Positions 1-8,201 of a DNA stretch of 64,000 bases are shown piece by piece; within the stretch, counting starts at the first letter, position 1, and every line of letters begins with the position of its first letter. The translations under genes and the position numbers were made by a program. The stretch lies in assembly GCA_963779685.1 (NCBI GenBank), contig CAVZZG010000003.1, positions 2,046,001 to 2,110,000 on the forward strand, given 5' to 3'. Source of the stretch: CAVZZG01 sp963779685 (GTDB lineage Bacteria; Actinomycetota; Thermoleophilia; Gaiellales; F1-60-MAGs149). The notes under the pieces are model-generated. The model was not told where the DNA came from. It was given only the letters and a program-made list of their open reading frames with translations, and ran no database searches.

Positions 1-1118
1 ATGCCGGTGGTCGTCTCGCAGAGGTGGTCGTAGGTGGCGGCCAGGCCGGCCGTCCCGTGCCGCTGCCAGGCGATCCACACCTTCAGCGCGTCGCTGCGGC
101 GCGTGCACTGGAAGCTGCGCACCCCCTGGTCGCGCACGCGCGCGCCCGACCCGTGGAAGAGGTACTCCGCACGCTGGGCGAACGCGCCGTCCAGCAGCGC
201 CTCGTCGCGGATCACGAGCGCGCTGGCCGGCACGGACATGAGCAGCATCTTGTGGGGGTCCCAGGCCAGCGATGTGGCCCCATCGATCCCGGCCATGCGG
301 TGCCGGTGGCGCTCCGACACCAGCGCCGAGGCGCCGTGCGCACCGTCGACGTGCAACCACACGCCGTGGTCGCGGCACACCTGCGCGATCGCCCCGAGGT
401 CGTCGAACCCGCCGACGTTCGTCGTCCCGGCCGTGGCCACCACGGCGATCGCGCGGTGCTCGCCGAGCATCCGTGCGAGCGCCGACGGATCGAGATGGAA
501 GGCGTCGTCGGACGGCACCTTGAGGCACCGCCGGGTGCCCAGGCCGAGCAGGCCGGCGGCCCGCGAGACCGAGTAGTGGGAGTGCTCGCCGCAGATGATC
601 ACGGCGTCGCCCGAGACGCCGTCCCGGAACGCGTCGGGCATGGCCGCCGAGCGCGCGGCTGCCAGCGACGTGAACGTCGCCTCGGTGGCGCCGACGGCGA
701 ACGTCCCGCCCGCCTCCTCGGGGAACCCGGCCAGATCGGCGAGCCAGCGGATCACCCGGCGCTCGAGCGCCGTCGAGATCGGCGAGAGCTCGGCCACCGC
801 CATCGACTGGTTGATCGCGCCCACCAGCGACTCCGACCAGATCGAGACCCCGAGCGGCGGTGCCAGCTGGTGGGCCATGTGGCCGGGATCCCGCACCCAG
901 GCCGTGTTCGGCAGCACGTCGCGGCGCACGCGATCGAGCACGTCGGCGAGCGGGCGGCCCTCGGCGGGCGGCGGCTCGGCCAGCAGCGCATCGAGTGCCG
1001 CGTGGTCGCGTGTACCGGGTGCCGCCACATCTCGCGAGCCGGCATCGGCCAGGAACGCGGCGATCAGGTCGACGAAGGCCTGGCCGTCACCGGCCGTCTC
1101 GTCGGTCACGAACGACAT
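1..1118 (-). CDS. PLP-dependent group II decarboxylase, C-terminus cut by window edge
   Basis: Fold-type I pyridoxal-phosphate decarboxylase of the aromatic-amino-acid/glutamate decarboxylase superfamily; it would convert an amino acid to an amine plus CO2 in the cytoplasm. About 372 codons are visible, roughly the N-terminal three quarters. Seen: PLP-lysine motif WDPHKML (Lys near residue 290) and, 32 residues earlier, HVDGAHG, whose Asp normally contacts the PLP ring nitrogen. The ATG at 1118 lies inside the last codons of rlmE (13-base overlap), so it is probably translationally coupled. Substrate cannot be read from sequence. The adjacent copper amine oxidase would suit an aromatic amine product (tyrosine, phenylalanine or tryptophan decarboxylation), but that is inference. 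Confidence 0.85.
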   Translation of the reverse strand, partial: MSFVTDETAGDGQAFVDLIAAFLADAGSRDVAAPGTRDHAALDALLAEPPPAEGRPLADVLDRVRRDVLPNTAWVRDPGHMAHQLAPPLGVSIWSESLVGAINQSMAVAELSPISTALERRVIRWLADLAGFPEEAGGTFAVGATEATFTSLAAARSAAMPDAFRDGVSGDAVIICGEHSHYSVSRAAGLLGLGTRRCLKVPSDDAFHLDPSALARMLGEHRAIAVVATAGTTNVGGFDDLGAIAQVCRDHGVWLHVDGAHGASALVSERHRHRMAGIDGATSLAWDPHKMLLMSVPASALVIRDEALLDGAFAQRAEYLFHGSGARVRDQGVRSFQCTRRSDALKVWIAWQRHGTAGLAATYDHLCETTTG

Positions 1119-1687
1119 GCGAGGTACACCTCCATCGAGTTCGACCGGACGGCTTTCGGCCGCAGCGTCCGCACGTCCCGGTAGCGCTCCCGCAGGGTGC
1201 CACGCACCGACTCGTAGTCGGATCCCATGAAGAGCTTCGCCACCAGGACATGGCCCGGGCGCCCCAGCGCCGCCGCGACGGCGGCGGCCCGCAGCACCAG
1301 CTCGATCGAGCGGGCCTCGTCGGCGACCTTGTTCCCCGATGTCGCCGGGGCCATGTCGGAGAGCACCACGTCGTAGGGCGCGAGGGCGGCCAGCTCGTCG
1401 TCGTGCAGCGACAGCGCGTCGCCCTGGTGGAACCGGGCGTTCGGCGGCAGCTGCACGGACAGCGGTTGCAGGTCGACGGCCAGCAGTCGGCCGCGCGGCC
1501 CGATCCGGCCGGCCGCGTACAGCGACCACGACCCCGGCGCGGCGCCCAGGTCGAGCACGCGCATCCCGGGCCGCAGCAGCCCGAGCTTCGCGTCGAGGTC
1601 CTCGAGCTTGAACACGCTCCTGGCCGGAAACCCCCTGGCCCGCGCCGCGTGCGTGTAGGAGTCGGCCCGCTGGTAGCGGTTGCTCAT
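1106..1687 (-). CDS. rlmE: RlmE/FtsJ-family 2'-O-ribose methyltransferase
   Basis: A 193-residue SAM-dependent RrmJ-family enzyme. In bacteria the family methylates the 2'-O of U2552 in 23S rRNA. SAM-binding motif VLDLGAAPGSW is at residues 44-54. The full K-D-K-E catalytic tetrad is visible: Lys27 in SVFKLED, Asp111 in LSDMAP, Lys151 in VAKLF and Glu186 in SMEVYL. Length is close to the usual 200-210. The ATG at 1687 overlaps the stop of the copper amine oxidase by one base (TGATG), and the gene overlaps the downstream decarboxylase by 13 bases. It therefore sits inside an amine-catabolic operon, an odd place for a ribosome modification gene. It could be the housekeeping copy or a paralog with another RNA substrate. 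Confidence 0.85.
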   Translation of the reverse strand: MSNRYQRADSYTHAARARGFPARSVFKLEDLDAKLGLLRPGMRVLDLGAAPGSWSLYAAGRIGPRGRLLAVDLQPLSVQLPPNARFHQGDALSLHDDELAALAPYDVVLSDMAPATSGNKVADEARSIELVLRAAAVAAALGRPGHVLVAKLFMGSDYESVRGTLRERYRDVRTLRPKAVRSNSMEVYLACRS

Positions 1688-3546
1688 CAGCAGTGGTGGC
1701 CGTGCATCGGGGGGAGGTTCATGGCCGGGTTGCGGTCGAAGAAGCCGGCCGGCTGCAGCATGAAGCCGGTGTACTCGACGGGCATCACCGGCCAGTCCTC
1801 GGGCCGGGCGATGTGGGTCGAGCCGACCGTCAGCCAGCAGACGATGTCGGCGTTCTCGAGCGGCCGGTCGGCGGCGACGAACGCGGGCAGCCCGTCGCCG
1901 CCCGCATGCTGGTTGGGGTAGTCCCCGGCCGCCTTTCGCTCGGCGGGGTCGTACGCCGTCACCCACAGGTTGTGCTTGGCGAACTGCGCACGCCGCGTGA
2001 CCGAGGAGGAGTCATCGGCCAGCAGACGCGTGGTGCCGTGGCCGGGCTTGATGCGGTACGCGACCGGCTCGCCCCACCGGTTGCGCACGTTCGGGTTCCT
2101 GACCTCCCAGTGCCGGGCACGACTCGGGTCGGCGTCCCGCATGCCCTCGGACTCGCGCCGGACGACCGTCTCCTGCGCAACGAACGCACTCGCGAACGGA
2201 TTGTCCGGACCGGGCGGGCACGGCACGGCATCGATCTCCACCACGGTGTTCTGCGTCCCGTCCACGTCGAAGTCGAGCCGGAAGCAGAACAGGTGCTGGT
2301 GATGCGGTGCGGCGAGCTGCCGGCCGATCCGCCGGGCGTGCGCGAGCTCCGCGCCCTCGTGGATCGCCATGGTCGACATGATCCCGGTCAGCTTCATCTC
2401 GAGCTGGATCGAGCCGTCCAGGTACAGGTACCAGAACACGCCGTACTCGTAGTTGCCGACGGTGTGGATCGAGCTCACCACCAGCCGCCGCGACCGCCGC
2501 ACCTCGGAGTTGCCCGAGAAGTGATCCCAGTGCTTCCAGAGGATGCCGTAGTCCTCCTCGTGGATGCAGATCGCATTGCGCGTGGTCATGGCGTCGCCGT
2601 CGGGGCCGGCGAAGGAGGCGTCGAGGTAGCGGATCTCGCCCAGGCAATCGCAGCCGAGCTCGAGCGAGTTGGCGAACGGCCCGAAGCCGTACTCGCCGAC
2701 GTCCATGACGTGCTTGAAGCCGTGGTCGGGGCTGACATCGCCGTACGGCACGACCATCTCGCCGATCGAGGCCCGCTTCAGGACGGACCGCTCGCGCTCG
2801 CCGTCGACCCACCGGACGTCGTGCAGCACGAGACCGTCCACGGGGTGCATCGTCACGCCGAGCCGCCAGCAGTCCCAGCTCAGCGCCGACCCGTCGAGGG
2901 TGAAGCTCGGGCCGTCCGGCTGGACGATGTCGAGCGGCCGGAGGGGCTCGCGCCACGGGCGCTGGCGCTCCGCGTCGTACTCGCCGCCATCCTCCGGAAT
3001 CGGCACGACGCCGTGGTCCTCGAGCTTGATGATGCGCCGCTCGTTGAGGTCGACCCACGCGATCACGCCCTCGATCGGCCGGGCGTACCCGTTGTCGCCG
3101 GGGTAGCGGCGAACCAGCGACAGCGCGCGCACGCAACGGCGGCCCTGCTCCCACTCCACCCCGAAGTCGCCGGTCACCCACGGGTCGACCTGGATCAGGT
3201 CGAAGTCGGTGATGCCGCGGCGCCGCAGCGCCTCTCGCCATTGCTCGTCGGCCTTCACGACCTCGCCGGCGATGGCGTACTCCTCGTAGATGATCGACGG
3301 CTCGACGTCGGTGCGCCGTTCCATCGCCACCACGACCCCCGCATCGAGGTCGGCAGTGGCCCGGAACGTGGCGCGGGTGGGCCGGTGGTACGCCATGGCG
3401 TCGGCTCGGCGGGCCGCAGACGGGTCGCCCTTGCGCGGCTCGTGCACGCAGGCGTACACGAACCGGACGTCATCCGGGATGTCGGGGTGCCCGCGGACGA
3501 CGCGACAGGCGGCGGCGATCTCCTCGGGCGCGAGCGGCTCGATCAT
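1687..3546 (-). CDS. Copper amine oxidase (topaquinone)
   Basis: A 619-residue quinoprotein that would oxidise a primary amine to aldehyde, ammonia and H2O2. It resembles the actinobacterial phenethylamine/tyramine oxidase type. The topaquinone precursor is Tyr366 in NYEYG; the catalytic-base Asp is Asp282 in MDVGEYG. The 84-residue gap between them is what I recall for Arthrobacter enzymes. Copper ligands are His416 and His418 in HQHLF and His578 in STHIARPEDWP. The ELGCDCLGEI segment is typical. No signal peptide is visible. The ATG at 3546 overlaps the stop of the upstream iron-ADH-like gene (ATGA) and the stop overlaps the start of rlmE. Likely supplies aldehyde and ammonia from the amine made or imported by neighbouring genes. 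Confidence 0.93.
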   Translation of the reverse strand: MIEPLAPEEIAAACRVVRGHPDIPDDVRFVYACVHEPRKGDPSAARRADAMAYHRPTRATFRATADLDAGVVVAMERRTDVEPSIIYEEYAIAGEVVKADEQWREALRRRGITDFDLIQVDPWVTGDFGVEWEQGRRCVRALSLVRRYPGDNGYARPIEGVIAWVDLNERRIIKLEDHGVVPIPEDGGEYDAERQRPWREPLRPLDIVQPDGPSFTLDGSALSWDCWRLGVTMHPVDGLVLHDVRWVDGERERSVLKRASIGEMVVPYGDVSPDHGFKHVMDVGEYGFGPFANSLELGCDCLGEIRYLDASFAGPDGDAMTTRNAICIHEEDYGILWKHWDHFSGNSEVRRSRRLVVSSIHTVGNYEYGVFWYLYLDGSIQLEMKLTGIMSTMAIHEGAELAHARRIGRQLAAPHHQHLFCFRLDFDVDGTQNTVVEIDAVPCPPGPDNPFASAFVAQETVVRRESEGMRDADPSRARHWEVRNPNVRNRWGEPVAYRIKPGHGTTRLLADDSSSVTRRAQFAKHNLWVTAYDPAERKAAGDYPNQHAGGDGLPAFVAADRPLENADIVCWLTVGSTHIARPEDWPVMPVEYTGFMLQPAGFFDRNPAMNLPPMHGHHC

Positions 3547-4670
3547 CGTTGCTCCAGTGCCAGGCCGGCGAGGTAGACGCCGGCGATGTCGTCGTCCGTC
3601 CAGGGTGCGGGCTCGACCGGAATCCACGCCTCGCGGCAGCGAGCGACCAGCAGCGCGACGTCGTCTGCCCGGACGCCCGCCTGGGCCATCGTCGGGAACC
3701 CGGAGTCCCGGAGGATGCGGCGTACGGCGCGCACGGCCCTCGACCCGTCGGCAGGGCCTTCGATGGGCTCGCGCAGCGCATCGGCGATGCGCTCGAACCG
3801 GTCGGGCACGGAGCGGCGGTCGACGTCCATCGTCTCGGCGAGCACGAGTCCGATCGTGAGACCGTGCGGCAGGTGATAGACCGTGCCGAGCGGTTCACCG
3901 AGCGCGTGCTCGGTGCCGGCCTCGGAGATGTTCATGGCGAGACCGGCCATCATCGAGCCCAGCATCATCAGGTTCCTGGCCTCGGCGTCGGCGCCGTCGC
4001 GGCAGACGCGCGGCATCGCGATTCCGCAGTAGCGGGTAGCCTCGAGCCCGACCGCGTCGCCGATCGGCGTCCGGGTCGTGACGACGACGGCAGCCAGGGC
4101 CTGGGCCAGCGCATCGGCGGCCGTGTACAGGGTGGGCCGCGGCGGCAACGCGTGCGTGAGTACGGGATCCACCAGCGCCCAGTCGGCGCGGTTGTTGGGA
4201 TGGGCGCCGGAGAGCTTGTGGCCCTCGTGGTACATCACGCAGCCGCCGGTCACCTCGCTGCCCGTCCCTGCGGTCGTCGGGATCGTGACCAGCCGGTGCG
4301 CGAGCGGCGGCACCGGGTGGATGTCGTCGCCGGGCCAGCAGAAACGCCGGATCGGGGCGCCGCACTCCGCCGCCAGGCGCGCCCCCTTGGCGGTGTCCAG
4401 CGCCGACCCGCCGCCGATGCCGACCACGACGTCGCAACCGGCCTCGCGCAGCGCCTCGCCGCAGGCCTCGACGCTCTCGATCGTCGGTTCGTGCGCGGCG
4501 ATCTCGTACACGACCCCACCGGCGGGCACCGGAGAGTCGGGCACGTTCGGGTCGAGCACCACGAACGGGCGGGTCAGTCCCGCGCCGGAGAGGATGCCGG
4601 GCAGCTCGCCGACGACGCCGTCGCCGAACCGGATGCGGATCGGCAGGTGGTTGGAGAAGGGCGCTTCCAT
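3543..4670 (-). CDS. Iron-type alcohol dehydrogenase-like protein with altered metal site
   Basis: A 375-residue protein of the Fe-ADH/maleylacetate reductase superfamily with NAD(P)-binding GIGGGSALDTAKG (about residues 92-104) and TIPTTAGTGSE. In E. coli FucO numbering the metal is held by D196, H200, H263, H277. Here the equivalents are Asp186, Gln190 (DALAQAL instead of DALTHA), His255 and His269, and the nearby second-shell His is Glu259. So one metal ligand is replaced and metal binding is in doubt. Family members reduce aldehydes or oxidise alcohols, which would fit downstream of an amine oxidase. Changed metal, changed substrate or loss of redox function are all possible. It overlaps the copper amine oxidase by 4 bases. 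Confidence 0.8.
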   Translation of the reverse strand: MEAPFSNHLPIRIRFGDGVVGELPGILSGAGLTRPFVVLDPNVPDSPVPAGGVVYEIAAHEPTIESVEACGEALREAGCDVVVGIGGGSALDTAKGARLAAECGAPIRRFCWPGDDIHPVPPLAHRLVTIPTTAGTGSEVTGGCVMYHEGHKLSGAHPNNRADWALVDPVLTHALPPRPTLYTAADALAQALAAVVVTTRTPIGDAVGLEATRYCGIAMPRVCRDGADAEARNLMMLGSMMAGLAMNISEAGTEHALGEPLGTVYHLPHGLTIGLVLAETMDVDRRSVPDRFERIADALREPIEGPADGSRAVRAVRRILRDSGFPTMAQAGVRADDVALLVARCREAWIPVEPAPWTDDDIAGVYLAGLALEQR

Positions 4671-4678
4671 CACGCCTC

Positions 4679-6025
4679 TCAGATGTGCTCGTAGTAGCGA
4701 GCGACTTCCCAGTCCGTGATCGTGGCCATGAACTGCTGCCACTCGAACTCGGCCGCCGCCGCGAAGTGATCCACGGCCCGGTCGCCGAACGACGCGCGCG
4801 CGAACGCGCTCGCGCGGAACGCGGCGGCCGCCTCCTTCAGATCGGCCGGCAGCGCGGCGAACGATCCGTCGTAGGCGTTGCCGGTGACGGCCTGGGACGG
4901 CGCGAGCCCGCGCTCCAGGCCGTCGCAGACGCTTGCGATCATGGCCGCCATCGCCATGTAGGGGTTGACGTCCGCGCCGGGAACGCGCCACTCCAGCCGG
5001 ATCGCGGCCGGCGAGGTGCCGACCACCCGCAGCGAGGTCGTGCGGTTGTCGTAGCCCCAGGTGGCACCGAACCCGGCCACCAGGTCGCGCGAGCCGGCCC
5101 GCCGGTACGAGTTGATCGTCGGCGCGTAGCAGAGCATCAGCTCGTGCGAGCGCTCGAGGATGCCGGCGAGGGCCCGGCGCGCGGTTTCGGACAGGTGATG
5201 CTCGGCGTCCTCCTGGAAGAACGCCGGCGCCCCGTCGAGGGCCTGCAGCGAGAGGTGGAAGTGGCTCGAGGAGCCCATGTCGAGGGTCGGCCGGGCCATG
5301 AAGGTGGCGGACAGGCCGGCCCTGGTCGCGAGGTCCTTCACCGCCATCTTGAACAGCGTGTGGTTGTCGGCGCTCTCGATGGCGGGCCCGTACGCGACGT
5401 TCACCTCCCACTGACCGAGCCCCCACTCGATCTGCGACAGCTCGACGTCGATACCGCTGTCGACCAGGCCCCGGCGGAGCACACGGAAGAACGGCTCCAT
5501 GGCGTTGCCGGGCTGGATCATGTAGTCGTCATGCGTGAGACGGGTCGGGACGAGATTGCGGTAGCCGCCGAGCCTCGCCTCGTCGTAGCCGGGCCGGAAG
5601 AGGTAGAACTCCGGCTCCGAGCCGATCATCGCGCGGTAGCCCAGGGCCTCCAGGCGCTCGACCTGCCGGCGCAGCACGGTGCGCGGCGCGACGTCGAGCA
5701 GCGGGCCGGCGTGGTACTCGACGACCTCGCCGATGCAGACGGCGACCCCGTCGAGCCAGGCGGCGGGCCGCAGGGTGTCGAGATCCGGCACCACCAGGAT
5801 GTCGTGCCAGCCGGTGTGGAAGCCCGCGAAGGAGACCTCCATGCCGAGGTCCTGAGCGACGTCCCAGGCCAGCGCGCACGTGCACACGTCGATGCCGTCG
5901 CGCATCAGCCGGCGGAAGCGGTCGGGCGGGATGCGCTTGCCGAACAGGCGGCCCTGCAGGTCGGGCGCCGCCAGGATCACGGTCTCGACGCCCGCGGCCT
6001 CGAGCTGGTCGGGGGCGAGTATCAC
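4679..6025 (-). CDS. Glutamine synthetase-like gamma-glutamyl-amine ligase
   Basis: A 448-residue GS-superfamily ligase that would couple glutamate to an amine at the cost of ATP (PuuA, GlnA3/GlnA4 and gamma-glutamylmethylamide synthetase are family precedents). It has the beta-grasp N-terminus and a catalytic domain. Metal-binding ExEF is Glu137-Pro-Glu139 (GSEPEFYLF), the metal His is in SSSHFHLSL, and the canonical IEYRxPxxxxNPY region reads RLEWRVPGADVNPYMAMAA. No Tyr-adenylylation segment of housekeeping GlnA was seen. GTG at 6025 overlaps the upstream stop by four bases (GTGA). Being in the same string as amine oxidase and decarboxylase, gamma-glutamylation of an amine is the likely role; true ammonia assimilation is less likely. 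Confidence 0.85.
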   Translation of the reverse strand: MILAPDQLEAAGVETVILAAPDLQGRLFGKRIPPDRFRRLMRDGIDVCTCALAWDVAQDLGMEVSFAGFHTGWHDILVVPDLDTLRPAAWLDGVAVCIGEVVEYHAGPLLDVAPRTVLRRQVERLEALGYRAMIGSEPEFYLFRPGYDEARLGGYRNLVPTRLTHDDYMIQPGNAMEPFFRVLRRGLVDSGIDVELSQIEWGLGQWEVNVAYGPAIESADNHTLFKMAVKDLATRAGLSATFMARPTLDMGSSSHFHLSLQALDGAPAFFQEDAEHHLSETARRALAGILERSHELMLCYAPTINSYRRAGSRDLVAGFGATWGYDNRTTSLRVVGTSPAAIRLEWRVPGADVNPYMAMAAMIASVCDGLERGLAPSQAVTGNAYDGSFAALPADLKEAAAAFRASAFARASFGDRAVDHFAAAAEFEWQQFMATITDWEVARYYEHI

Positions 6026-7200
6026 GGCCACTCGACGGGCGCTCCGAGCGAGGTGTAGACCCCGGCCACCCGGGGCGTCCCGGACGCGACACCGGCGATC
6101 GGCGCAACGTAGGCGCGGGTGACGAAGACCTGCGGCCGGAAGCCGAACAACGCGGTCTCGCCGACCTCGAGCGGCCTGGGCTGGTCGAGCATCGCGTAGT
6201 AGTCGATCGCGGCCGGCTCGACCAGCTCGGCATCGACCCGGGTGGCCGAGGCGAGCTCGCGGCCAACCAGCGCCTGCACCTGGTAGGCGTCGAAGATCGG
6301 ATCGACGTAGTACCCGCTGCCGAAGGCGAACGCCCGCCCGCCATGGTGGTGGGAGATCTCGCTCAGGTAGGCGATCGCGGGCAGCTCCGGGAGGTCGCGG
6401 ACGAGGTGCAGCGCCGTCGTTCCGGTGAGACCGTGGCCGGGCTCGACCTGGTTCACGCCCGCATCGGCGAGCAGGTGCATCACCGCGCACGAGGTCGTTC
6501 CCGGCCCGTTCACGACCGCATCCACGCCTGCGTCGCGCAGGGCGTCGGCGGCGCGCCGGAGCGTGGACAGGTTCGGCGTCGGCACGACGTCACGCCGCTC
6601 GGGGTCGTAGAGCAGCGCCGGGAACGTGGTGATCCCGGCGAACCTCGCCCCGTCGAGACCGTTCAGGTCCTCGGCGACGGCAACGACGTCCGCGGCCGCG
6701 AAGCCCCCCTCGTGGCTGCGATAGAAGACGTCGCCGTCGGCCACGATCCTGGCCAGCAGATCCTGCCGCCGGCCGGCCCGCCGGCTCGCGGCTGCGGCCT
6801 CCGCCGCCTTGTCGCGGTTGAACACGGTCCAGTTGGCAGGCCCGAGAGCCGCAGCCGCATCCGCCTCGGCGAAGGGCACCTGCACGAGGTGCCCGAGGTG
6901 CGCGACGTCCATCCCGCCGGCTCGAAGGGCCCGCGCACAGGCCATGTCGACGCCGACTCCACCGGTGATCCCGCCACGGATCAGGGCCTGCATGAACGGC
7001 GGTGTCCGTCCGACCTGCTTCGTCATGGCGAAGATCTCGAGACCGAGGCGGGCCGCTTCGGCGGCCAGGGCCCGGGCGTTCGCCTCGACGGCGTCGAGGT
7101 CGATCACGTAGGCGCCGGCCGGAACGCGACCCTCCTGGTGCAGGGCGATCGCGGCTTCCAGAAACGCCGGATTCCGGCGTTCGAGCAGGGAGAGGAACAT
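6022..7200 (-). CDS. YhfX-like PLP protein (alanine racemase N-terminal fold)
   Basis: A 392-residue protein resembling E. coli YhfX, a PLP-binding TIM-barrel protein related to alanine racemase and D-threonine aldolase. The PLP Lys is probably that of FAMTKQVGR near residue 60, preceded by AYVIDLDAVEANARAL, the usual strand-1 segment that begins the barrel. VNGPGTTSCAVMHLLADAG and GSGYYVDP match later barrel strands. Activity of the YhfX group is not established to my knowledge; racemisation or aldol cleavage of an amino acid is plausible. ATG at 7200 overlaps the acetamidase stop by one base, and its own stop overlaps the GTG of the next gene, so it is coupled on both sides. Confidence 0.75.
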   Translation of the reverse strand: MFLSLLERRNPAFLEAAIALHQEGRVPAGAYVIDLDAVEANARALAAEAARLGLEIFAMTKQVGRTPPFMQALIRGGITGGVGVDMACARALRAGGMDVAHLGHLVQVPFAEADAAAALGPANWTVFNRDKAAEAAAASRRAGRRQDLLARIVADGDVFYRSHEGGFAAADVVAVAEDLNGLDGARFAGITTFPALLYDPERRDVVPTPNLSTLRRAADALRDAGVDAVVNGPGTTSCAVMHLLADAGVNQVEPGHGLTGTTALHLVRDLPELPAIAYLSEISHHHGGRAFAFGSGYYVDPIFDAYQVQALVGRELASATRVDAELVEPAAIDYYAMLDQPRPLEVGETALFGFRPQVFVTRAYVAPIAGVASGTPRVAGVYTSLGAPVEWP

Positions 7201-8126
7201 CAGACGAACACGCAGCGCGGCATGCACATGCCGACGTTCCACATGCCCATGTCGACGATCTCGTAGATCTTCAGGTCGCCGGCGAGGCTGCAGAGCATGT
7301 ACGCCTGCGCCGGCGTCAGGCCGTGCAGATCGCCGAGCAGCGAGATCATGCTGCGCACCGCCATGCGCGCGCCGGTCATGAGGTCGTCCGCGATGCCGGT
7401 CGTGCCGTAGTACCCGGCGACGTCGGAACGCGGCGTCAGCGACCCGGGCGGCGTGACGAACCAGGGGCCGGGCGAGGCCCGCTTGCGCAGTCCGAAGCGC
7501 AGCGAGGCCTTCATGCCGCATTCGATGGCGGCGACGCAGACCTCGCCGTCGCCCTGCGCGGCGTGCGGGTCGCCGAACGAGAAGCGTCCGCCGGCGATGT
7601 GCACCGGGAGGTAGAGCTTCGTGCCGGCGGTCAGGTGCCGGGTGTCCACGTTGCCGCCACCCTCGTGCGGCGGGAAGGGCACGAACCGGCCCGGCCGATC
7701 GGGACAGGTGCCCATCGTGCCGCAGAAGGGCACGATCGGGATGTCGACGCCGGGGCACAGCGCGGTGGTCGCGCCACGAGTGAGGTCGAAGTGGTGCACG
7801 TACCCCTCGGGGAAGTCGTCCGGGAGGAGGCCGACGCCGGGCAGGAACGCGCACCAGCCGTAGGGGCCCGTCTCGAGCGAGAGGATCTCGATCTCGAGGG
7901 TGTCGCCGACCTCCGCCCCGGCCACGTCGACCGGCCCGCAGAGGTTGTACAGCGTGTCGAAGTCGAACTCGCAGTCGGCGAACGCGAGCCCGTCGCGCAC
8001 CTGACGCTCGCCCGCCATCAGCGCGTCGAAGTGCACGACGTCGCCCGGCTGCACCGTGAGTGCCGTCGGGATGTCGCGATCCCAGACGTGGTGGTAGACG
8101 CTCGGGTCGAAGACGTGCTCGGCCAT
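7200..8126 (-). CDS. Acetamidase/formamidase family hydrolase
   Basis: A 308-residue FmdA/AmdA family amidohydrolase, expected to release ammonia from formamide, acetamide or a related small amide in the cytoplasm. Family hallmarks seen are the N-terminal VQPGDVVHFDA strand, GAEVGDTLEIEIL, the metal-region segment FSFGDPHAAQGDGEVC (about residues 190-205) and the conserved GTTGIADDLMTGARMAV stretch. Length is typical. ATG at 8126 follows a clear hairpin (8148-8179), so this is probably the first gene of the seven-gene minus-strand string ending in the PLP decarboxylase. An amide substrate derived from an amine (for example an N-formyl or gamma-glutamyl amide) is possible but not shown. Confidence 0.85.
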   Translation of the reverse strand: MAEHVFDPSVYHHVWDRDIPTALTVQPGDVVHFDALMAGERQVRDGLAFADCEFDFDTLYNLCGPVDVAGAEVGDTLEIEILSLETGPYGWCAFLPGVGLLPDDFPEGYVHHFDLTRGATTALCPGVDIPIVPFCGTMGTCPDRPGRFVPFPPHEGGGNVDTRHLTAGTKLYLPVHIAGGRFSFGDPHAAQGDGEVCVAAIECGMKASLRFGLRKRASPGPWFVTPPGSLTPRSDVAGYYGTTGIADDLMTGARMAVRSMISLLGDLHGLTPAQAYMLCSLAGDLKIYEIVDMGMWNVGMCMPRCVFV

Positions 8127-8147
8127 GGACTGCCTCCCGGAATGCGA

Positions 8148-8179
8148 ACGGGGCGCCCGCCGGATGACGGGCGCCCCGT
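8148..8179 (-). terminator. 12-bp perfect hairpin between permease and acetamidase genes
   Basis: Perfect 12-bp inverted repeat, ACGGGGCGCCCG paired with CGGGCGCCCCGT around an 8-base loop. It lies 22 bases beyond the permease stop (minus strand) and 21 bases before the acetamidase start. There is only a weak T-rich run afterwards, so it is either a terminator of the permease transcript or an attenuating/processing hairpin. Confidence 0.6.
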
Positions 8180-8201
8180 ATTGTCGCGGATCAGTTGCCG
8201 G

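Noticed and set aside
24..1184. A 386-codon open frame on the plus strand over the PLP decarboxylase
   Set aside because: Composition is Arg/His/Ala-rich with no fold signal; the minus strand encodes a clear PLP decarboxylase with its Lys and Asp motifs.
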